From contig NZ_CP107549.1 in assembly GCF_025837155.1 (NCBI RefSeq), positions 3,162,001-3,226,000 of the forward strand: a stretch of DNA of 64,000 nucleotides. Direction: 5' to 3'. A program made the translations under genes and the position numbers. The notes beneath the pieces were generated by a model, which saw only the letters and a program-made list of their open reading frames with translations, had not been told where the DNA came from and did not search any database. Numbering within the stretch: the stretch's first letter is position 1; every line of letters begins with the position of its first letter. Shown in pieces: positions 1 through 8,216 of the stretch. This stretch comes from Pseudomonas sp. Z8(2022). GTDB lineage: Bacteria > Pseudomonadota > Gammaproteobacteria > Pseudomonadales > Pseudomonadaceae.

Positions 1-467
1 GCAGCCTGACCATCGTCAACAGCGGTCCGGAGGTCAGGGCCCGGAGCGCGCGCGACTGGCTGGAGATCGGCAAGCGCTGGACGCTGTCGCGCCTGCTCAG
101 CCTGGAAACCATCGCCAAGACGCTGGCCAAGCTGCTGTTTCCGAGACCGGAGCAGGCCGAGCTGCGCCGCAAGGTCGAAGAGCGTTGGCCGCAGAACGAC
201 AAGCGCGCCTACCTGGCCAGCCTTGACGCCATCATCGGCTGGGGCGTGCGGGAACGCCTCGAACGCATCACCTGTCCTACTCTGGTGATCAGTGCCGACC
301 GCGACTACACGCCAGTTGAACGCAAACGTGAATACGTGGCAGAAATGCCGGATGCGCGCCTGCTGGTAATCGAAAATTCGCGCCACGCCACACCACTGGA
401 TCAACCCGAACGCTTTAATAGCGCCCTGCTCGCCTTTCTCGGCGAAACTGCCAACAAGGAAAACTGA
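1..467 (+). CDS. alpha/beta hydrolase, C-terminal part (5' end outside window)
   Basis: The frame is open from base 3 to the TGA at 465-467, so the gene begins upstream of the window; the ATG at 246 is internal. The visible protein is a typical alpha/beta hydrolase C-terminal half: a helical cap segment, then the strand '[14 protein letters not shown]', where the Asp would be the triad acid, and '[11 protein letters not shown]', where the His would be the catalytic base. The nucleophile elbow lies before the window, so the substrate cannot be guessed. It ends 5 bases before ppiA on the same strand and is probably co-transcribed with it. Confidence 0.8.
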   Translation, partial: SLTIVNSGPEVRARSARDWLEIGKRWTLSRLLSLETIAKTLAKLLFPRPEQAELRRKVEERWPQNDKRAYLASLDAIIGWGVRERLERITCPTLVISADRDYTPVERKREYVAEMPDARLLVIENSRHATPLDQPERFNSALLAFLGETANKEN

Positions 468-472
468 CCATC

Positions 473-1027
473 ATGCTCAAGCAACTCGTTCTCGCCACCG
501 GCGCCCTGCTGCTTTCGTCCAGCCTGCTGGCCGCAGAAAATCCCAAGGTGCTGCTGACCACCAGCCAGGGGGAAATCGAAGTGGAGCTGGCTGCCGACAA
601 GGCGCCAATCAGCACACAGAACTTTCTCAAGTACGTCGACAGCGGCTTCTACAACGGCACCCAGTTCCATCGGGTGATTCCGGGCTTCATGATCCAGGGC
701 GGCGGTTTCGATGCCGACATGCGCCAGAAGGACACCGACGCGCCAATCAAGAACGAAGCCGACAACGGCCTGCACAACGTGCGCGGCACCCTGGCCATGG
801 CGCGTACCCAGGTACGCGATTCGGCCACCAGCCAGTTCTTCATCAACCACAAGGACAATTCCTTCCTCGACCACGGCTCGCGCGACTTCGGCTATGCCGT
901 ATTCGGCAAGGTGACCCGCGGCATGGACGTGGTGGACAAGATCGCCCAGGTACCTACCAGCAACCGTGGCATGCACCAGAATGTTCCCCGCGAGCCGGTG
1001 CTGATCATCGACGCCAAGCGCCTGTAA
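473..1027 (+). CDS. ppiA: periplasmic peptidyl-prolyl cis-trans isomerase, cyclophilin type
   Basis: This 184-residue protein has a Sec signal peptide (about residues 1-20, ending LLAAE) followed by a single cyclophilin domain. The cyclophilin core is visible as '[14 protein letters not shown]', 'GTLAMART' and '[10 protein letters not shown]'. Cyclophilins catalyse cis/trans isomerisation of X-Pro bonds, and the signal peptide places this one in the periplasm, as for PpiA rather than cytoplasmic PpiB. Its length is normal for the family. It starts 5 bases after the upstream hydrolase and is followed by a strong hairpin at 1091-1123. Confidence 0.93.
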   Translation: MLKQLVLATGALLLSSSLLAAENPKVLLTTSQGEIEVELAADKAPISTQNFLKYVDSGFYNGTQFHRVIPGFMIQGGGFDADMRQKDTDAPIKNEADNGLHNVRGTLAMARTQVRDSATSQFFINHKDNSFLDHGSRDFGYAVFGKVTRGMDVVDKIAQVPTSNRGMHQNVPREPVLIIDAKRL

Positions 1028-1090
1028 AACGCGGAGGAAATTCGGGGATACCCCGGATTGCTTCCGGTTACGATGCGTGAATCGCCTGAA

Positions 1091-1123
1091 ACGACAAAGC
1101 CGCCCGTTGGGCGGCTTTGTCGT
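1091..1123. terminator. perfect 15-bp hairpin between ppiA and fpr
   Basis: A perfect 15-bp inverted repeat (1091-1105 and 1109-1123) with a 3-base loop lies between the convergent ends of ppiA and fpr. The T-runs next to the stem are short on both strands. It probably acts as a shared bidirectional terminator. Confidence 0.75.
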
Positions 1124-1134
1124 TGAACACAGGC

Positions 1135-1914
1135 TTATTTTTCCACGAAGGCACGCTCGATCAGATAGTCCCCCGGCTCACGCATGCGCGGGGAAATCTT
1201 CAGGCCAAAGCTGTCGAGCACCTGGCTGGTCTCGTCGAGCATGCTCGGACTGCCGCAGATCATGGCGCGGTCATCCTGCGGATTGATCGGCGGCAGGCCG
1301 ATATCGGCGAACAGCTTGCCACTGCGCATCAGGTCGGTCAGGCGGCCCTGATTCTCGAACGGCTCGCGGGTGACCGTCGGGTAGTAGATCAGCTTGCTCT
1401 TCAACGCGTCGCCGAAGAATTCGTTCTGCGGCAGGTGCTCGGTGATGAACTCGCGATAGGCGACTTCGTTCACGTAGCGCACGCCGTGCACCAGAATCAC
1501 CTTCTCGAAGCGCTCGTAGGTTTCCGGATCCTGAATCACGCTCATGAAGGGCGCCAGGCCAGTACCGGTGGACAGCAGGTACAGATGCTTGCCGGGGTTG
1601 AGGTCATCGAGCACCAGGGTGCCGGTGGGCTTCTTGCTGATGATGATCTCGTCGCCTTCCTTCAGATGCTGCAGCTGCGAAGTCAGCGGACCGTCCGGCA
1701 CCTTGATGCTGAAGAACTCCAGATGCTCTTCCCAGTTCGGGCTGGCGATGGAATAGGCGCGCATCAGCGGGCGGCCGTTGTCCTGCTGCAGGCCGATCAT
1801 CACGAACTGACCATTCTCGAAGCGCAGCCCCGGGTCGCGGGTGCACTTGAAGCTGAACAGCGTATCGTTCCAGTGGTGGACGCTGAGCACGCGCTCGACG
1901 TTCATATTGCTCAT
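1135..1914 (-). CDS. fpr: ferredoxin/flavodoxin-NADP+ reductase
   Basis: This 259-residue FAD/NADPH reductase moves electrons between NADPH and ferredoxin or flavodoxin and helps in oxidative-stress and iron-release responses. The FAD-binding motif 'MRAYSIASPNW' and the NADP-binding 'STGTGLAPFMSVI' are both present. The frame is open for 22 more codons upstream. I chose the ATG at 1914 because a GAGGAA ribosome site lies about 8 bases before it and the length then matches Pseudomonas Fpr. It is divergent from the LysR gene at 2028, the arrangement known for fpr and its activator finR. Confidence 0.94.
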   Translation of the reverse strand: MSNMNVERVLSVHHWNDTLFSFKCTRDPGLRFENGQFVMIGLQQDNGRPLMRAYSIASPNWEEHLEFFSIKVPDGPLTSQLQHLKEGDEIIISKKPTGTLVLDDLNPGKHLYLLSTGTGLAPFMSVIQDPETYERFEKVILVHGVRYVNEVAYREFITEHLPQNEFFGDALKSKLIYYPTVTREPFENQGRLTDLMRSGKLFADIGLPPINPQDDRAMICGSPSMLDETSQVLDSFGLKISPRMREPGDYLIERAFVEK

Positions 1915-2027
1915 GATGACTTCCTCGAAAAACTTCGGCGCCGAGGGCGCGATTGCGCGGCATTCTATTCGCGGCAACAATATCTGTTAAGCGGATTATC
2001 AAGATATAGGTTATCGGTTATATAGAT
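1915..2027. promoter_or_regulatory. fpr/finR divergent control region
   Basis: This 113-base gap separates the divergent fpr and LysR genes. About 50 bases next to finR (1975-2027) are much more AT-rich than the surroundings and contain repeated TTATC/GATAT-like tracts. LysR-type activators normally bind such intergenic dyads. I cannot define an exact operator. The finR start lacks a clear Shine-Dalgarno sequence, so it may be weakly translated. Confidence 0.5.
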
Positions 2028-2954
2028 ATGCGATTCACTCTGAGACAACTTCAGGTGTTCGTGGCCGTGGCTCAACATGAGAGTGTCTCGCGCGCGGCGC
2101 AATCACTCGCATTGTCGCAGTCGGCCACCAGTACCTCGCTGGCCGAACTGGAGCGACAGTCCGACTGCCAGTTGTTCGACCGCGCCGGCAAACGCCTGGC
2201 ACTCAACGCCCTGGGCCGGCAATTGCTGCCCGAAGCGGTGGCGCTGATCGATCAGGCACGCGAGATCGAACGCCTGCTGGGCGGCAAGAGCGGTTATGGC
2301 TCGCTGAACGTCGGGGCCACCCTGACCGTGGGTAACTATCTGGCCACGCTGCTGATTGGCGGCTTCATGCAGCGCCACCCCGAATGCCGGGTAAAGCTGC
2401 AGGTGCACAACACGGCCCATGTGGTGCAGCAGATCGCGCATTACGAACTGGATCTGGGCCTGATCGAAGGTGACTGCCAGCACCCGGATATCGAAGTGCA
2501 TCCCTGGGTCGAGGATGAACTGGTGGTGTTCTGTGCACCGCAGCATCCGCTGGCCCGGCGCGGCAGTGCCAGCCTGGAGGAACTGACCCACGAAGCCTGG
2601 ATTCTGCGCGAACAGGGCTCGGGCACACGGCTGACCTTCGATCAGGCCATGCGCCATCATCCGCGCAATCTCAACATCCGTCTGGAGCTGGAACACACCG
2701 AAGCGATCAAACGCGCCGTGGAGTCCGGGCTGGGTATCGGCTGCATTTCACGCCTGGCGCTGCGCGACGCCTTCCGCCGTGGCAGCCTGATGCCGGTGGA
2801 AACCCCGGAGCTGGACCTGCGCCGGCAGTTCTACTTCATCTGGCACACGCAGAAGTATCAGACGGCAGCGATGCGCGAGTTTCTCGAGCAGTGCCGCGCG
2901 CTGACCGCCGGAGTCGACCGCAGCGATCAGATCGTCCTGCCGCCGATCGTCTGA
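2028..2954 (+). CDS. finR: LysR-family regulator, FinR-type
   Basis: This 308-residue LysR-type regulator has an N-terminal winged helix (residues 1-60, including 'FVAVAQHESVSRAAQSLALSQSATSTSLAELE') and a C-terminal periplasmic-binding-like effector domain. In Pseudomonas, FinR is encoded divergently from fpr and activates it under superoxide or nitrosative stress. Here the neighbour and orientation are the same, which is the main basis for the name; LysR proteins are hard to separate by sequence alone. The protein begins at its HTH with no N-terminal extension, as usual for the family. Confidence 0.82.
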   Translation: MRFTLRQLQVFVAVAQHESVSRAAQSLALSQSATSTSLAELERQSDCQLFDRAGKRLALNALGRQLLPEAVALIDQAREIERLLGGKSGYGSLNVGATLTVGNYLATLLIGGFMQRHPECRVKLQVHNTAHVVQQIAHYELDLGLIEGDCQHPDIEVHPWVEDELVVFCAPQHPLARRGSASLEELTHEAWILREQGSGTRLTFDQAMRHHPRNLNIRLELEHTEAIKRAVESGLGIGCISRLALRDAFRRGSLMPVETPELDLRRQFYFIWHTQKYQTAAMREFLEQCRALTAGVDRSDQIVLPPIV

Positions 2955-3135
2955 GCCTCACTGAAATGCCGCAGGCCAGCGAGCAAGCCAATAGCTGGTG
3001 TCGTTGAGAGAGATCGCGAGCAGGAAGGATGCAAGCGAAACAGGTGAAGCTGCAGAGTTCACTGACTGCATATGAGCGAGCCGAGCCTGCTTTAGACGCA
3101 GCAGCACCAGGACGAAGCAGATCGCAGACAGATTC

Positions 3136-3786
3136 TCACTGCGCCGGGATCGACTCCATCTGCTGCAACAGCAGGGCCGCCTGCGTGCGGGTGCGTACAC
3201 CCAGCTTGCGGAAAATCGCCGTGACATGCGCCTTGACCGTCGCTTCCGAGACGCTCAGCTCGTATGCGATCTGCTTGTTCAGCAGACCTTCACAGACCAT
3301 GGTCAATACGCGGAACTGTTGCGGCGTCAGGCTGGCGAGACCGGCGCCGGCGGCCTTGGCCTCTTCGGATACCGGCGCACTGTCTTCGGCCAGTGGCGGC
3401 CACCAGGTATCGCCATCGAGTACCTGACGCACGGCTTGCTGCAAGGTTTCCAGCGGGCTGGACTTGGGAATGAAACCGCTGGCACCGAACTCACGGGAGC
3501 GGTTGACCACGGAAGCCTCTTCCTGAGCGGAGATCATCACCACCGGAATCTGCGGATACTGACCGCGCAGCAGCACCAGGCCGGAAAAACCGTAGGCGCC
3601 CGGCATGTTCAGATCGAGCAGGACCAGATCCCAGTCGCTCTTCGCGGCCAGATGGCCTTCGAGTTCGGCAATGCTGGCAGCTTCCACCAGACGGACTTCA
3701 GGGCCCAGCCCCAGGGTCAATGCTTGCTGCAGCGCGCTGCGAAACAGCGGGTGATCGTCGGCAATCAGGATTTCATAGGCGGCCAT
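3136..3786 (-). CDS. erdR: LuxR/NarL-type response regulator, ErdR (CrbR)-like
   Basis: This 216-residue response regulator has a receiver domain with acidic residues 'ADDHP', phospho-acceptor Asp58 in 'LLDLNMPG' and the conserved Lys in 'IPKSS'. A linker leads to a LuxR-type HTH in the last 65 residues ('LTPQQFRVLTMVCEGLLNKQIAYELSVSEATVKAH', split by the turn). It closely resembles Pseudomonas ErdR, which controls acetyl-CoA synthetase and ethanol/acetate use with a separately encoded sensor kinase. No kinase gene is adjacent. An AGGA site precedes the ATG at 3786. The 181 bases after its stop hold no gene I can support. Confidence 0.82.
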   Translation of the reverse strand: MAAYEILIADDHPLFRSALQQALTLGLGPEVRLVEAASIAELEGHLAAKSDWDLVLLDLNMPGAYGFSGLVLLRGQYPQIPVVMISAQEEASVVNRSREFGASGFIPKSSPLETLQQAVRQVLDGDTWWPPLAEDSAPVSEEAKAAGAGLASLTPQQFRVLTMVCEGLLNKQIAYELSVSEATVKAHVTAIFRKLGVRTRTQAALLLQQMESIPAQ

Positions 3787-3989
3787 TGGCAGATCCTGTT
3801 CTTGTTATGAGTAGCACCGAGACAAGTATGGCAGTGCTTTTCGCCTGAAGACCCGCTCAAGCCTGTTCATTCGATATCACAGACTCCCCACTCGGCCCAA
3901 CGGCGGCGCTCAGCATGCCGAGCTGGGACGGGGTGGTCAAGCTCAATGCTTTGCGGCAGGATGCGCAGCTTTCCTGTCGAGACATCCGA

Positions 3990-4916
3990 ATGCGAAGCCA
4001 AGCCCTGCGCGCCGACCTGTTGATGCTGATTACCGCAATGATCTGGGGTAGCGCCTTCGTTGCCCAGCGCCTGGGCATGGATAACATCGGCCCCTTCCTC
4101 TATACCGGCTTGCGTTTTGCTCTCGCCTGCCTGGCCCTGCTGCCGGTACTGGCCCTGCTGCAGCGTCGCCAGCAACGCCCCGCCGTACCGCTGAACCGCA
4201 ACCTGCTGATCGGCGGCGTGGTCATGGGCCTGGCGCTGTCGCTGGGCATCAACCTGCAGCAGGTGGGCCTGCTGTTCACCACGGTGACCAACTCCGGGTT
4301 CATCACCGGGCTGTATGTGATTGTAGTGCCGATTCTCGGCCTGCTGATTGGTCAGCGCAGCAGCGCAGGCATCTGGCTGGGTGCCAGCCTGGCAGTGGTC
4401 GGCATGTTCCTGCTCAGCGTCGGGGAAGGCTTCACCGTGGCGTCCGGCGACTGGCTGCAACTGGCAGGCGCCTTTGTCTGGGGTATTCATGTGTTGCTGG
4501 TGGGTTTCTTCGCCAGCCGCCACGACCCGCTGCGCCTGGCCTTCATCCAGTTCGCCACCTGCGCAGTGATCAGCCTGCTGCTGGCGGCCGTTTTCGAAAC
4601 CACGACGCTGGACGGCGTCATTGCCGCCGCCCCGGCCATTCTCTATGGCGGCCTGTTCGGCGTAGCGGTCGGTTTTACCCTGCAGGTGGTGGCGCAGCGG
4701 CATGCCATTGCCTCCCACGCGGCGATCATCCTCTCGCTGGAGGCGGTGTTCGCCGCCATTGCCGGCGCCCTGCTGCTGGGCGAAGTGCTGGCGCTGCGCG
4801 GTTATCTGGGTTGCGCACTGATGTTCGGCGGCATGCTGCTGGCTCAGTTGTGGCCCAAGCCCTTGCCTGCCGAACTCAGCGATACGCCTGCAGACGCTGG
4901 TGCAGAGCGTCGTTGA
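3990..4916 (+). CDS. EamA/DMT-family transporter
   Basis: This is a drug/metabolite-transporter family protein of about 308 residues with ten predicted membrane segments in two EamA repeats. The first begins 'LLMLITAMIWGSAFVAQ', the second around 'WLQLAGAFVWGIHVLLVG'. The substrate is unknown; relatives export amino acids or small metabolites. The frame is open from 3915, but the ATG at 3990 begins right before the first membrane segment and is preferred, although no strong ribosome site precedes either. Its last 41 bases overlap the end of the convergent DTW gene. Confidence 0.85.
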   Translation: MRSQALRADLLMLITAMIWGSAFVAQRLGMDNIGPFLYTGLRFALACLALLPVLALLQRRQQRPAVPLNRNLLIGGVVMGLALSLGINLQQVGLLFTTVTNSGFITGLYVIVVPILGLLIGQRSSAGIWLGASLAVVGMFLLSVGEGFTVASGDWLQLAGAFVWGIHVLLVGFFASRHDPLRLAFIQFATCAVISLLLAAVFETTTLDGVIAAAPAILYGGLFGVAVGFTLQVVAQRHAIASHAAIILSLEAVFAAIAGALLLGEVLALRGYLGCALMFGGMLLAQLWPKPLPAELSDTPADAGAERR

Positions 4917-5598
4917 GGTCCAGAGGCAGGCGCCGTTTGGCCGCCAGATAGTGCTGGCTGAAAGCGTCCAGATAGTCATCCAGCGCTTCGCCGGCGCGCA
5001 GATCGCCGGCCAGCTCGAGACACATGGCAGCCACTTCGGCGGTGCACAGGTGCTCACCGCGGGTGGAACGACGCAGGCGATAGCGTGACAGTTGCGCAGG
5101 CGTCAGGCTGAGCACCGGCAGGCCGTCCAGATAGGGACTCTTGCGAAACATCTTGCGCGCCTCGGTCCAGGTGGCATCGAGCAGTACGAACAAGGGCCGC
5201 TTGCCCGGCGCCAGCCGCACCTCCTCCACCACGCGCTGCGGCGCCACATACTCGCCGGGAAAGACCAGATAAGGCTGCCACTGCGGATCGGACAGCAGTT
5301 CCAGCAGCGCCGGATCGACGGCGGTACGCGACCACCCGAAGGCGTGGGTTTCAGGCACCACATCAGCGATCAGCCAACCGGTATTGCTCGGTTTCAGCGC
5401 CTCGATATCGTGCATCACCAGGCACATGCCGGCACTGGCCTGCACCTGCGGACGCCAGGCACACAGGCAATGGGTCGGCTGTACCCGGCAATGCGGGCAG
5501 CGCTCGGCACGCGAACCGCGGGCGATGAAGGGTTTGACGCTGCGCGCCAGGCGTTCTGCGCGCAAACGGGCGACGGCATGTGGAGCTGGATGGGTCAT
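4876..5598 (-). CDS. DTW-domain tRNA aminocarboxypropyltransferase-like protein
   Basis: This 240-residue protein has a CxxC...CxC zinc-ribbon-like cluster near residue 35 ('CPHCRVQPTHCLC') and the DTW signature 'LLDATWTEARKM'. DTW proteins such as E. coli TapT transfer the 3-amino-3-carboxypropyl group of S-adenosylmethionine to uridine, making acp3U at position 47 of tRNAs. The family is clear; which tRNAs it acts on is inferred. It overlaps the end of the convergent EamA gene by 41 bases. Confidence 0.85.
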   Translation of the reverse strand: MTHPAPHAVARLRAERLARSVKPFIARGSRAERCPHCRVQPTHCLCAWRPQVQASAGMCLVMHDIEALKPSNTGWLIADVVPETHAFGWSRTAVDPALLELLSDPQWQPYLVFPGEYVAPQRVVEEVRLAPGKRPLFVLLDATWTEARKMFRKSPYLDGLPVLSLTPAQLSRYRLRRSTRGEHLCTAEVAAMCLELAGDLRAGEALDDYLDAFSQHYLAAKRRLPLDLNDALHQRLQAYR

Positions 5599-5656
5599 GG
5601 CGGGGGCAACTGCGAACGGGGGCGGGATTCTACCACCCGTTCGCAGCCCGGACGGG

Positions 5657-7354
5657 TCAGAACGTGTGGTTCAATGCCAGACCGATGAAGTGGATGCGGG
5701 TGTTGTACTCCCCGGTGTAATTGCCACCGTTACCGGTGCAACGCTCGCCACTGTCCTGGTACATGCCGCCAGATCCGGGCACCCAGCCGGCCGGGGAGCA
5801 GCCATCGCGGTAGTCCATTTTGCCGCTGGAGAACTGCACGAAGCTGTAGGCGAAGTCCAGCGAGGTGTCGCGCGTCACCTTGTAGTTGGCGCCGAAGGAC
5901 AGCCAGTAGCGATCCGCATCAGGGAAGGCCGGATGGCGCAACTGCGCCGAGTTGACCGGCGAGCGGTCGTAGGCCACGCCGGTACGCAGCAGCAGATCAT
6001 CGCTGTACTGGTAGTTCATGCCCAGAGAGATTTTGTAGCTGTCCTTCCAGTCCTGTTTGACGGTCAGGTCGCCCTCGGTCACCCCATTGAAATAGGGATA
6101 GCCGGCGACCTGGTCGATACCGATGCGCACCTCGTCGAGCCGTGAATGACGAGTGAAGGTCAGATCCGCCATCAATGCCACCTTGTCGTTGAGCTGGTGG
6201 AAGGCATTGAAGGAGAGCATTTCCGGGGTATCGATGGCGGTCTTGCCCTTGGATTTGGGGTGCAGACGTGTGGCCGCGAACTCACCCGGGTTGACCCAGT
6301 TGCTCTCGTCGAACAGCTCCTGCAGGGCATCGGTCGGCGGAACGTAGATGTCCACGATGGGGATGGTGATACCGCCCTCGAGCGAAGTGTCCGGTGAAGG
6401 AACGCCGCCCTGCACACCGGCGAAACTCCATTTCGTCTCGCCCTCCATGGTATGGCGAATATTGGAGCGATAGGACACGCCAAAGCGCGTCGATTCGGTC
6501 GGCTCCCACATGTAGCCAATGTTCCAGCCGAACCCCCAATCGTCGCCCTTGACCCGGAAATAGCCGTCGCCCTGAACGTTGTCGGCGAAGTTGCCGGCGA
6601 CGCAGTCGACAAAGCCGTCCCTGTCCGCGATGCCGCCGCAGGAGGTGATTTCTTCCGGTACCGGCACACCGGCGATGCCCCCCACGATAGGCCCGAGAAT
6701 GGGGTCCGCGGCATTGCGGGTACTGTCGTAGTTGGCATCGACGAACTGCCCGGCCAGCTGCCGCGACGCACCTTTGACATCGGCCGCACCACGCTGCACC
6801 GACTTGATGTACTGCGCCGACACACCGAAGCCGATGCTGTGATGTTCGTTGAAGCGAAAGGCAATGCTCGGATTGAAGGTCACGGTCTCCAGGCTCGCCG
6901 ACTGGATGCCGTAGCGCCCGGCCCAGTCCTCCTTGTAGTCGAGCTTGGCGCCGAACGGGGTGAAGATGCCCAGGCCAATCGTCACCCGGTCATTGATCTC
7001 GTGGGAGAAGTAGAAGTTGGGGGCGGCAGCAACATCGGGCAGAAACTCGCCCGCATCCCCCGAGACAGGGTTGCCGAATGCGTCACGACTCCCCTTGTCC
7101 TCGTAATCGCCATCCGGCAGCAGAATGCTCAGTCCGGACGTTACCTGTGTACCCTTGAGCCGAGTCAGGCCAGCCGGGTTGTAGAAAATGGTCGAAGGAT
7201 CGGCCGCCTCGGCACCGTTGGCATGGGCCGATCCCTGCGCCGCCACCGATTGCGAACCAAAGTGATAACCGGATGCCTGCACCTGCGCGACGGGCAAAAC
7301 CAGTAGACTGCCGACCATCACGCGTGATGGCCAGCGCCGAAAGAGCATTGTCAT
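5657..7354 (-). CDS. FadL/OmpP1-family outer-membrane fatty acid or hydrocarbon transporter
   Basis: This FadL-family 14-strand beta-barrel imports long-chain fatty acids or other hydrophobic compounds. A signal peptide (about residues 1-27, ending VQASG) precedes the plug with the diagnostic 'DPSTIFYNPAGLTRL', and it ends in Phe as outer-membrane proteins do. The frame is open to 7402; I chose the ATG at 7354 because AGGAG lies 7 bases upstream. At 565 residues it is about 100 longer than E. coli FadL. The extra length includes two likely surface loops with cysteine pairs (C239/C251 and C519/C539), which suggests disulphide-braced loops. The substrate is unknown. Confidence 0.9.
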   Translation of the reverse strand: MTMLFRRWPSRVMVGSLLVLPVAQVQASGYHFGSQSVAAQGSAHANGAEAADPSTIFYNPAGLTRLKGTQVTSGLSILLPDGDYEDKGSRDAFGNPVSGDAGEFLPDVAAAPNFYFSHEINDRVTIGLGIFTPFGAKLDYKEDWAGRYGIQSASLETVTFNPSIAFRFNEHHSIGFGVSAQYIKSVQRGAADVKGASRQLAGQFVDANYDSTRNAADPILGPIVGGIAGVPVPEEITSCGGIADRDGFVDCVAGNFADNVQGDGYFRVKGDDWGFGWNIGYMWEPTESTRFGVSYRSNIRHTMEGETKWSFAGVQGGVPSPDTSLEGGITIPIVDIYVPPTDALQELFDESNWVNPGEFAATRLHPKSKGKTAIDTPEMLSFNAFHQLNDKVALMADLTFTRHSRLDEVRIGIDQVAGYPYFNGVTEGDLTVKQDWKDSYKISLGMNYQYSDDLLLRTGVAYDRSPVNSAQLRHPAFPDADRYWLSFGANYKVTRDTSLDFAYSFVQFSSGKMDYRDGCSPAGWVPGSGGMYQDSGERCTGNGGNYTGEYNTRIHFIGLALNHTF

Positions 7355-7643
7355 TGTTATTCTCCTGCACGCTGCTTGGACACCGCGCAACCCGGCGATC
7401 ACCTGCAGACTTCCGTCAGGTCTTCACTTCGCTGGCAATATGGGCTGCGACGGCGGCTCAATACGTATGACGTGCAGGTTTGCTCGACGATCCCCGGCCT
7501 TTGGTCGTGGTGACGAATGAAGGCAAAAGGCCGCCATGTCCCCATCGGTAACACTTTGTTTCACGCGAGCAAAAGGCCATCGCCACGAACATTCTCTGCC
7601 AGCTTCTGTCCAACCCTCGTTCACGCTTTCAGGAGTCCCCCAC

Positions 7644-8045
7644 ATGCTGCGTTACATCCTCCCCGCTCTCGCGCTCGGCCTGTTGCTTCCCACTGCCCAG
7701 GCAGCGTCGCTGAAGGAGATGGAGCTGACCCGCACCCTGGAGCAGGTCGCCCGACAGAGCAGCGAAGGCACGCCGCGAGCGATCAACGAGGACATCCTCG
7801 ATCAGGGCTACACGGTGGAAGGTCACACGCTGATCAACCACCTCAGCGTACGGGAGGCGCACGCCGCAAAAATGCGCGGCAACCCCGACACCGTGCGCAC
7901 CCAACTGGCTGCCAGCGTCTGCCGCAACCCGGGCTATCGCAGCCTGCTGGCTAAAGGCGCGCAACTGCGTTACCAGTTCAGCGAATACCGCAGCAATCGC
8001 CCAGTGACCGTCGAGGTCTTTGACAAGAGCGACTGCGGCCTCTGA
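7644..8045 (+). CDS. small exported protein of the PA3611 (quorum-regulated virulence factor-like) family
   Basis: This 133-residue protein has a clear signal peptide (residues 1-21, ending TAQAAS) and two Cys in the mature part, C93 and C131, likely a disulphide. The sequence 'GTPRAINEDILDQGYTVEG' and the length match the P. aeruginosa PA3611 family, annotated as putative quorum-sensing-regulated virulence factors; their biochemical role is unknown. The start at 7644 is set by AGGAG 8 bases upstream. The 289 bases before it, up to the divergent FadL gene, hold only promoter space, with no further gene visible. Confidence 0.8.
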   Translation: MLRYILPALALGLLLPTAQAASLKEMELTRTLEQVARQSSEGTPRAINEDILDQGYTVEGHTLINHLSVREAHAAKMRGNPDTVRTQLAASVCRNPGYRSLLAKGAQLRYQFSEYRSNRPVTVEVFDKSDCGL

Positions 8046-8216
8046 TCAGAAGCCGACGTCAGACCCGCTACGCGCCATCGGCGCTACTGAACGCGCAAGC
8101 CTGCATGCAGTCGGAACGTCGCCCCGTGGGGCGCCGCACGGCTCTCCCCCTGATTCGCCTGCCTTCCACAGCATGCGAGACAGGCCCGTTTCGAGCCTCC
8201 GCAATCAACTTGCGCT

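Noticed and set aside
401..976. Long minus-strand open frame opposite ppiA
   Set aside because: It is a mirror of the GC-rich cyclophilin gene on the other strand; no ribosome site or domain was seen.
2958..3227. Minus-strand frame overlapping erdR, with a hydrophobic C-terminal half
   Set aside because: It overlaps the erdR coding end and has no ribosome site. The last 37 codons look hydrophobic, but there is no support for expression.
3867..5057. 396-residue minus-strand frame over the EamA gene
   Set aside because: The real transporter reads on the plus strand; this frame is rich in Gln/His/Arg as expected for an antisense shadow.
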